Positions 20,918-25,757 of a stretch of 25,757 bases of DNA are shown piece by piece (the stretch's first letter is position 1; each line of letters begins with the position of its first letter). Location of the stretch: NCBI GenBank assembly GCA_902470345.1, contig CABRGB010000024.1, positions 1-25,757 on the forward strand. Reading direction: 5' to 3'. The notes under the pieces are model-generated. The model was not told the origin of the DNA. It made no database searches and was given only the letters and a program-made list of their open reading frames with translations. This DNA is from an uncultured Collinsella sp. GTDB lineage: Bacteria; Actinomycetota; Coriobacteriia; Coriobacteriales; Coriobacteriaceae. The translations under genes and the position numbers were made by a program.

Positions 20918-21420
20918 TAGTTCTCCTCCTTGGCGGCGGCGGCGTCCTCAGCAGCCCACTTGGCCTCGAGAGCGGCCTCCTCAGCCATCTCCTTCTCGAT
21001 GCGCTGCTCAGCGTTCTTGGCAGCAACAATCTTGGTCTTGATGGGAAGCTTGTGCTGTGCAAGACGCAGAGCCTCGCGAGCGACCTCCTCGGGCACGCCC
21101 TTGACCTCGAACATGATGCGACCGGGCTTGACGACGGCCACCCACTCCTCGGGGTTACCCTTACCAGAACCCATGCGAGTCTCGGCAGGCTTCTTGGTGA
21201 TGGGCTTATCGGGGAAGATCGTGATGTAGACACGACCGCCACGCTTCATGTAGCGGGTCATGGCAATACGAGCGGCCTCGATCTGACGGTTGGTGATCCA
21301 ATGGGCCTCGAGAGCCTGGATACCAAACTCGCCGAAATGCAGCTCGGTATTACCCTTGGCCTGGCCCTTCATGGAGCCACGCTGCACCTTGCGGTGAAGA
21401 ATACGCTTAGGGGCAAGCAC
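20917..21420 (-). CDS. rplP: 50S ribosomal protein L16, with extended C terminus
   Basis: The protein starts at GTG with the canonical MLAPKR and has the L16 motifs GSMKGQAKGNTELHFGEFGIQA, GGRVYITIFPDKPITKKPAETRMGSGKGNPEEWV and the A-site region. It has 167 residues, about 25 more than usual, owing to an Ala/Glu-rich helical tail (MAEEAALEAKWAAEDAAAAK). L16 organises the A-site and peptidyl transferase centre. Its GTG overlaps the rpsC stop codon by one base (TAGTG). Confidence 0.97.
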   Translation of the reverse strand: MLAPKRILHRKVQRGSMKGQAKGNTELHFGEFGIQALEAHWITNRQIEAARIAMTRYMKRGGRVYITIFPDKPITKKPAETRMGSGKGNPEEWVAVVKPGRIMFEVKGVPEEVAREALRLAQHKLPIKTKIVAAKNAEQRIEKEMAEEAALEAKWAAEDAAAAKEEN

Positions 21421-22130
21421 TACTGACCCCTCCTCTCGGAGTTACGACGACGAGGACGGGAAGAGCCCTCGAGTGCAGGGTTGGGAACAGGCTGGCCCGG
21501 GAGCTTCTCGCCCAGGTAGATCCAGACCTTCACGCCGCAAGCGCCCATGGTGGTGCTGGCGACAGCCGTGCCGTAGTCGATCTTGGCACGGAGGGTGTGC
21601 AGAGGCACGCGACCCTCGCGGTACCACTCACGACGACCCATCTCGGCACCGCCGAGACGACCGGAGCACTGGATACGGATGCCCTTAGCGCCGGCCTTGC
21701 GGGCAGACTGGACAGCCTTGCGCATAGCGCGACGGAAGGCAACGCGACCCTCGAGCTGCTCGGCGATAGACTGAGCAACGAGGTTGGCGTCGAGCTCGGG
21801 GCGCTTGATCTCGACAACGTCGACGGAGAGCTGGCCCTTGGAGACGCCAGCGACCTTCTCGAGCTCGGTGCGGAGGGTATCGATCTCGGCACCCTTCTTA
21901 CCGATGACAACGCCGGGGCGAGCGGTGAGGATGATGACCTTCACCTTGTCGCCAGCGCGCTCGATCTCGACGCGGGAGACAGCTGCGCGGGAAAGACGCT
22001 TCTCGAGGTACTTGCGGATCTCGAGATCGTTACCGAGGGTCTTAGCGTAATCCTTCTCTGCGAACCAGCGGGAGCGCCAGTTCTCGGTGATGCCAAGACG
22101 GAAGCCGGTGGGGTAGACTTTCTGACCCAT
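21420..22130 (-). CDS. rpsC: 30S ribosomal protein S3
   Basis: The 236-residue protein begins MGQKVYPTGFRLGITENWRSRW, the standard S3 start, contains a type II KH domain with GVVIGKKGAEI (residues 74-84), and has the C-terminal GRLGGAEMGRREWYREGRVPLHTLRA signature. S3 forms part of the mRNA entry channel and the mRNA helicase activity of the 30S head. It follows rplV by six nt. Confidence 0.98.
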   Translation of the reverse strand: MGQKVYPTGFRLGITENWRSRWFAEKDYAKTLGNDLEIRKYLEKRLSRAAVSRVEIERAGDKVKVIILTARPGVVIGKKGAEIDTLRTELEKVAGVSKGQLSVDVVEIKRPELDANLVAQSIAEQLEGRVAFRRAMRKAVQSARKAGAKGIRIQCSGRLGGAEMGRREWYREGRVPLHTLRAKIDYGTAVASTTMGACGVKVWIYLGEKLPGQPVPNPALEGSSRPRRRNSERRGQ

Positions 22131-22136
22131 ACAGCT

Positions 22137-22508
22137 TTACGCCTCCTTTCGAGGAGCAACGACGACGGTGATGTGGGAAGTACGCTTCAGAATACGAGAA
22201 GCGGAACCCTTGGCGCGGGGACGGATGCGCTTAAGCGTCGGACCCTCGTCAACATAGGCAGCGGCGACAACCAGGTTGTCGGCACGCAGACCGTTGTTGT
22301 TCTCGGCGTTCGCAACGGCGGAACGGAGAACCTTCTCGACATCCACGGCGACGGCGCGGTCGCAGAAGTGGAGGATGTCGAAGGCCTGAGCGACAGGCTT
22401 GCGGCGGATCAGATCGACCACCAGGCGGGCCTTGCTGGGGGAAACACGCACGTACTTAGCGACGGCGCGAACCTCGGTGGCCTCAGTTTCAATAGACTTA
22501 GTTGCCAT
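22137..22508 (-). CDS. rplV: 50S ribosomal protein L22
   Basis: The 123-residue protein has the L22 core AKYVRVSPSKARLVVDLIRRK and the conserved beta-hairpin tip region GPTLKRIRPRAKGSASRILKRTSHITVVV, which lines the exit tunnel and is where macrolide resistance changes occur in other bacteria. A short N-terminal MATKSIETEATEV leader precedes the family core. It lies 14 nt after rpsS. Confidence 0.97.
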   Translation of the reverse strand: MATKSIETEATEVRAVAKYVRVSPSKARLVVDLIRRKPVAQAFDILHFCDRAVAVDVEKVLRSAVANAENNNGLRADNLVVAAAYVDEGPTLKRIRPRAKGSASRILKRTSHITVVVAPRKEA

Positions 22509-22522
22509 TTACGGTTAACCCC

Positions 22523-22783
22523 CTATTTGGCCTTGTGGCCACGGAACGTACGAGTCGGCGCGAACTCGCCGAGCTTGTGACCAACCATGGACTCGGTAAC
22601 ATACACGGGCACATGCTTGCGGCCGTCGTGGACGGCGATGGTGTGACCAACCATCTCGGGGAAGATGGTGGACGCGCGGGACCAGGTCTTCACGACGTCC
22701 TTCTTGCCAGCCTCGTTCATCGCGGTGATACGCGAGAGAAGGCGAGTCTCCACGAACGGGCCCTTTTTGAGACTTCTGCTCAT
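22523..22783 (-). CDS. rpsS: 30S ribosomal protein S19
   Basis: The 86-residue protein has the S19 hallmarks MSRSLKKGPFV, WSRASTIFPEMVGHTIAVHDGRKHVPVYV and MVGHKLGEFAPTRTFRGH. S19 sits in the 30S head and contacts the A-site tRNA region. It follows rplB by 32 nt. The length is normal and there are no anomalies. Confidence 0.98.
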   Translation of the reverse strand: MSRSLKKGPFVETRLLSRITAMNEAGKKDVVKTWSRASTIFPEMVGHTIAVHDGRKHVPVYVTESMVGHKLGEFAPTRTFRGHKAK

Positions 22784-22815
22784 AAGTGCTTTCTCCTAAA
22801 ACTCGGTATCCGAAA

Positions 22816-23646
22816 TTACTTCTTACGGCGACGAATGATGTGCTGGTTCGAGACCTTCTTCTTCTTGCGCGTACGAAGGCCCTTCGTCGGCTTACCCCAG
22901 GGGGTAACGGAGGGACGACCAGAGGTGTGGTTCTTGCCCTCGCCACCGCCGTGCGGGTGGTCGACAGGGTTCATGACGGTACCGCGGACGGTCGGGCGCA
23001 CGTTCATGTGACGCTTACGGCCGGCCTTGCCGATGACGATGTTGGAGTGATCGGCGTTGCCGACCTCACCGACGGTGGCGCGGCAGGTAACGAGGATGCG
23101 GCGCATCTCGGAGGAAGGCATACGGACGATAGCGTACTTGCCCTCCTTACCCATCAGCTGGCAGGAGTTACCGGCGGAACGGGCGATAGCAGCGCCCTTG
23201 CCCGGCTGGAACTCGACGGCGTGGATGAGCGTACCGACGGGGATGTCGGCGAGGGGCAGAGCGTTGCCCGGCTTGATGTCGGCGTCAGAACCGGACATGA
23301 TGGTCTGACCGACCTCGAGGCCCTTGGGGGCCAGGATGTAGCGCTTCTCACCGTCAGCGTAGTGCAGCAGAGCGATGCGAGCGGAACGGTTCGGATCGTA
23401 CTCGATCGTGGCAACCTTGGCGGGCACGTCGTCCTTGTTGCGCTTGAAGTCGATCACGCGGTAACGACGCTTCACGCCGCCGCCCTGGTGGCGGGTGGTG
23501 ATGCGGCCGTTGTTGTTACGACCGGCCTTCTTGGGCAGGGGCTCGAGAAGAGACTTCTCGGGCTTGGTGCAGGTAATCTCGGAGAAGTCGGAGATCGTCT
23601 GCCAACGCCTACCAGCGGAGGTCGGCTTAAGGTGCTTTACAGCCAT
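22816..23646 (-). CDS. rplB: 50S ribosomal protein L2
   Basis: The start is ATG 23644-23646 (GAAAGGGATTGTA upstream), giving 276 residues with the canonical N terminus MAVKHLKPTSAGRR. An open frame extends 25 codons further upstream but does not match the family. The conserved C-terminal region GGGEGKNHTSGRPSVTPWGKP carries the His needed near the peptidyl transferase centre. L2 is required for subunit association and peptide bond formation. It is separated from rplW by a long 179-bp structured spacer, whereas a few bases is usual, which suggests its own control. Confidence 0.98.
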   Translation of the reverse strand: MAVKHLKPTSAGRRWQTISDFSEITCTKPEKSLLEPLPKKAGRNNNGRITTRHQGGGVKRRYRVIDFKRNKDDVPAKVATIEYDPNRSARIALLHYADGEKRYILAPKGLEVGQTIMSGSDADIKPGNALPLADIPVGTLIHAVEFQPGKGAAIARSAGNSCQLMGKEGKYAIVRMPSSEMRRILVTCRATVGEVGNADHSNIVIGKAGRKRHMNVRPTVRGTVMNPVDHPHGGGEGKNHTSGRPSVTPWGKPTKGLRTRKKKKVSNQHIIRRRKK

Positions 23647-23676
23647 TACAATCCCTTTCAATAGGAATCCGTTAGC

Positions 23677-23807
23677 CATCGCAGACAGGGATTCGAGGTT
23701 CTGCCTCGGGTGCGATGACACCGGACGTATACACGGTTCCGGGCGTGTCCATTTTATACGCCCAAAACCTTGAGCTCTCGCCTCCCCTTTTTGGGAGGCA
23801 TGAGCTC
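23677..23807 (-). promoter_or_regulatory. Candidate attenuator and leader upstream of rplB
   Basis: Three hairpins follow each other in transcription order. The first is GAGCTC/GAGCTC with an inner CCTCCC/GGGAGG stem (23772-23807), followed by AAGGTTTT, a weak terminator-like tail. The second is GGGCGT/ACGCCC (23741-23763). The third is CATCGCA/TGCGATG with an inner CGAGG/CCTCG hairpin (23677-23717). The stretch 23727-23752 matches the motif at 25592-25617. Confidence 0.5.
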
Positions 23808-23825
23808 ACTCAACAGCAGCGAGTC

Positions 23826-24113
23826 TTAGGCCTGGTTGCCAAAGACCTCGATGGTGTCGCCCTCGGCCAGCGTGACGATGGCCTTCTTCCAAGAACGGGT
23901 CTTGCCGGCGACATAGCGCACGCGCTTGGTCTTGGGCTTGACCGTCAGGGTGTTCACGCGAACGACCTTGACGCCGAAGATCTCCTCGACAGCGTCCTTG
24001 ATCTGATACTTGTTAGCATCCTTGGCGACCTCGAACGTGTACTTGTTCAGCTCCATGCCGGAGAAGGAACGCTCGGACACGATCGGACGGATGATGATCT
24101 CGTGGGCGGTCAT
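23826..24113 (-). CDS. rplW: 50S ribosomal protein L23
   Basis: The 95-residue protein has the L23 pattern: IIIRPIVSERSF at the N terminus, YTFEVAKDANKYQIKDAVEEIFGVKVVRVNTL in the middle, and KTRSWKKAIVTLAEGDTIEVF at the end. L23 lies at the tunnel exit and is the docking site for trigger factor and SRP. Its ATG follows the rplD stop codon directly (TAA then ATG), so the two are coupled. Confidence 0.97.
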   Translation of the reverse strand: MTAHEIIIRPIVSERSFSGMELNKYTFEVAKDANKYQIKDAVEEIFGVKVVRVNTLTVKPKTKRVRYVAGKTRSWKKAIVTLAEGDTIEVFGNQA

Positions 24114-24740
24114 TTATGCAAGCACCTCCCCGAAGTGAGCGGCGATGTCGGCGGGCATCAGCACGGCGTTGTTGTTGACGAGATCGTAGGTGTTGGCCTC
24201 GTCAGCGGTGATGATGAACGTCTTGGGAATGTTGCGGAACGACAGGTAGGCGTTGACGTCCTCATCGCGAACGATGATGGTCAGACGCTTGCCCTCAAGG
24301 CCGAGAGCCTTGAGCATGGCGACGGCAGCCTTGGTGGAAGGCTTCTCGAAGCCGTAGTCGTCGACGAGCACGAGCTCGCCATCGGCCAGCTTGGCGGACA
24401 GCGCGGAGCGCATAGCCAGCTTGACCTCCTTGTTGTTCATACGCTTAGCGTAGGAACGGGGCTTGGGGGCGAAGACAACGCCACCGTGACGCCACTGGGC
24501 AGCACGGATGGAACCCTGGCGGGCACGGCCGGTGCCCTTCTGACGCCAAGGCTTCTTGCCGCCACCGGAAACCTCAGAGCGGCCCTTAGCGGACTGGGTG
24601 CCCTGACGCCAAGAGGCCATCTGGCACTTGACGATGTGGTGCATAACGTGGATGTTCGGCTCGATGCCGTACACCTCAGCGGCGAGCTCGGCCTCGGCGA
24701 CCTTCTTGCCCTCGCTGTTCTTTACTTCAAACTTTGCCAT
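24114..24740 (-). CDS. rplD: 50S ribosomal protein L4
   Basis: The 208-residue protein has the L4 motifs: the loop region QKGTGRARQGSIRAAQWRHGGVVFAPKPRSY, which reaches into the exit tunnel, and LRSALSAK-type and LEGKRLTIIVRDED segments. In Escherichia coli L4 represses its own operon by binding the leader RNA and also affects transcription termination. The leader upstream of rplC here is a candidate target, but this is only inference. It is 46 nt after rplC. Confidence 0.97.
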   Translation of the reverse strand: MAKFEVKNSEGKKVAEAELAAEVYGIEPNIHVMHHIVKCQMASWRQGTQSAKGRSEVSGGGKKPWRQKGTGRARQGSIRAAQWRHGGVVFAPKPRSYAKRMNNKEVKLAMRSALSAKLADGELVLVDDYGFEKPSTKAAVAMLKALGLEGKRLTIIVRDEDVNAYLSFRNIPKTFIITADEANTYDLVNNNAVLMPADIAAHFGEVLA

Positions 24741-24786
24741 TTAAGTGTTCTCCTTGGTATGACGCTGGGCTAAATGGGCTGGGCCC

Positions 24787-25407
24787 TTAGGCCATACGGA
24801 TGGCGACGAGACCATTCTTGGCACCCGGGACAGCGCCCTTGACCAAGATGAGGTTCTGCTCGGCATCGATGCGGACAACGGAAAGGTTCTTGACGGTAAC
24901 GCGCTCGTTACCCATGTGACCGGCCATCTTGACGCCCTTGAGGACGCGCGCAGGATAGGCGCACTGACCGATAGAACCGGGGTGACGCTGGAAGTGAGAA
25001 CCATGCGTCATAGGACCGCGGCGCTGACCCCAGCGCTTGATGCGACCCTGGAAGCCCTTACCCTTGGAGGTACCGATGACGTCGACCTTCTCGACATCAG
25101 CGAAATCAGCGACGGTGACGACCTCGCCGACCTTGTGCTCCTCGCCGTTCTCGACGCGGACCTCACGAAGGAAACGGACAGGCTCGACGCCAGCCTTGGC
25201 GAAGTGACCAGCCATGGGCTTGTTCACGTTCTTGGCCTTGATGTCGCCGAAACCGATCTGGACGGCGTCATAGCCGTCGGTTGCCTGAGTTTTAACCTGC
25301 GAGACAGCGCAGGGGCCAGCCTGGATGACCGTGACGGGAACGACGTTGTCGTCCTCGTCCCAAACCTGGGTCATGCCAATCTTGCGGCCGAGAATCATGC
25401 TGATCAA
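24787..25407 (-). CDS. rplC: 50S ribosomal protein L3
   Basis: The product, about 206 residues, has the L3 motifs ILGRKIGMTQVW, VPVTVIQAGPC, and HGSHFQRHPGSIGQCAYPARVLKGVKMAGHMGN. The likely start is TTG 25405-25407, which gives MISMILGRK, aligning with other Coriobacteriia L3 proteins as I recall them; an ATG three codons later (25398) is possible. Neither has a strong ribosome-binding site (GGGA seven nt before TTG), which fits control by the leader hairpin. L3 initiates 50S assembly. It is the first ribosomal gene in the window; no rpsJ is seen before it. Confidence 0.95.
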   Translation of the reverse strand: MISMILGRKIGMTQVWDEDDNVVPVTVIQAGPCAVSQVKTQATDGYDAVQIGFGDIKAKNVNKPMAGHFAKAGVEPVRFLREVRVENGEEHKVGEVVTVADFADVEKVDVIGTSKGKGFQGRIKRWGQRRGPMTHGSHFQRHPGSIGQCAYPARVLKGVKMAGHMGNERVTVKNLSVVRIDAEQNLILVKGAVPGAKNGLVAIRMA

Positions 25408-25427
25408 GATATGATCCCAACTCTCGC

Positions 25428-25479
25428 GTGGTCTTGGGACAATGCGTACACCACCGAGCGTACGCCCCTAGAGGACCAC
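25428..25479 (-). promoter_or_regulatory. Extended leader hairpin upstream of rplC
   Basis: On the minus strand three stacked stems form one long hairpin: GTGGTC/GACCAC (25474-25479 with 25428-25433), GGG/CCC, and GCGTAC/GTACGC (25460-25465 with 25444-25449) with a 10-nt loop. Small internal loops separate the stems. It ends about 20 nt before the rplC start, as expected for a translational or attenuating leader. Confidence 0.5.
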
Positions 25480-25591
25480 TACTTACACGACGCGCTCCCC
25501 AGCCTTGTATTTCGCCCGGACTACCTGACAACCCTATTAAGCAGGCATTTTGTCCAGCCAGAATACTCCCCTGGTTACACACAGCTGATTA

Positions 25592-25617
25592 GTATACACG
25601 GCTGCGGGCGTATCCAT
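25592..25617 (-). promoter_or_regulatory. 26-bp motif shared by the rplC and rplB leaders, possible promoter
   Basis: It matches 23727-23752 at 23 of 26 positions, and both run in the same orientation upstream of ribosomal genes. On the minus strand it ends with GTGTATACT, a good -10 match, but the -35 is not typical. The rest of 25408-25757 holds no gene. A 9-bp perfect hairpin (25734-25756) stands at the window edge. Confidence 0.4.
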
Positions 25618-25733
25618 CGAGATTCATATTTCACTCACATTGTTTACGCAGGTAAAGTGCGTGGAGTCGCCTGGGCTTGGCAGAGGGGCGGCGAAATATA
25701 TTAAGTTTGCTGCTCTACAGTCCTGCGCAAGAC

Positions 25734-25756
25734 GGAAAGCACATTAAGTGCTTTCC
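25734..25756. terminator. Possible terminator hairpin at the right edge
   Basis: GGAAAGCAC (25734-25742) pairs perfectly with GTGCTTTCC (25748-25756) over ATTAA. No T-run follows on the minus strand and the plus side is cut by the window end, so the direction is open. Confidence 0.35.
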
Positions 25757-25757
25757 T

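Noticed and set aside
23772..23807. Full Rho-independent terminator between rplW and rplB
   Set aside because: The stem is strong, but the following T-run is only four bases after AAGG. It is kept as an attenuator candidate.

Overview
The window looks like chromosome of a high-GC gut actinobacterium of the class Coriobacteriia, most likely Collinsella or a close relative. This rests on the general character of the ribosomal proteins, the GC-rich codon use, the anaerobic Fe-S and molybdenum enzymes, and short palindromic intergenic repeats. The genus is an inference. No tRNA, rRNA, CRISPR array, phage or transposase gene was recognised.

Layout. (1) 1-2300: the start of a DEDD-type exonuclease gene that runs off the left edge, a short ORF with a terminator, and an AAA ATPase/DUF4143 gene preceded by an exact 23-bp-period repeat array. 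(2) 2376-13490: an anaerobic purine/selenium-associated molybdenum-hydroxylase locus. On the minus strand, in transcription order, it encodes an NCS2 (uracil/xanthine/urate type) permease, the amidohydrolase SsnA, the flavo-iron-sulfur oxidoreductase YgfK, a ferredoxin with four 4Fe-4S motifs, and a xanthine dehydrogenase-type protein with two intact 2Fe-2S domains fused to the molybdopterin domain. A YheO/DauR-type regulator diverges from the permease, and a ridA gene converges on the regulator. (3) 13748-16915: a two-gene RNA-modification operon (U32/RlhA-like protein plus RluA-type pseudouridine synthase). (4) 17292-19121: a Gfo/Idh/MocA oxidoreductase and a DeoR regulator. (5) 19619-25407: ribosomal proteins L24, L14, S17, L29, L16, S3, L22, S19, L2, L23, L4 and L3, all on the minus strand (L3 first), ending in a strong terminator after L24.

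How it may work together. The permease would bring in an oxidised purine. The Mo enzyme, YgfK and the ferredoxin would move electrons to or from the purine ring without a separate FAD subunit, SsnA would deaminate or hydrolyse a product, and the YheO-type protein would sense the state of the pathway. This is inferred from family membership and synteny.

The most unusual material is non-coding. It includes strongly structured candidate leaders before rplC, rplB and rplN, a 26-bp motif shared by the rplC and rplB leaders, three 80-bp-spaced inverted-repeat units, a 72-nt near-perfect composite hairpin, a repeat pair with compensatory stem changes, and the 23-bp array in front of the ATPase. The ribosomal cluster also stops after L24 instead of continuing into L5, and no S10 gene is visible upstream of L3.
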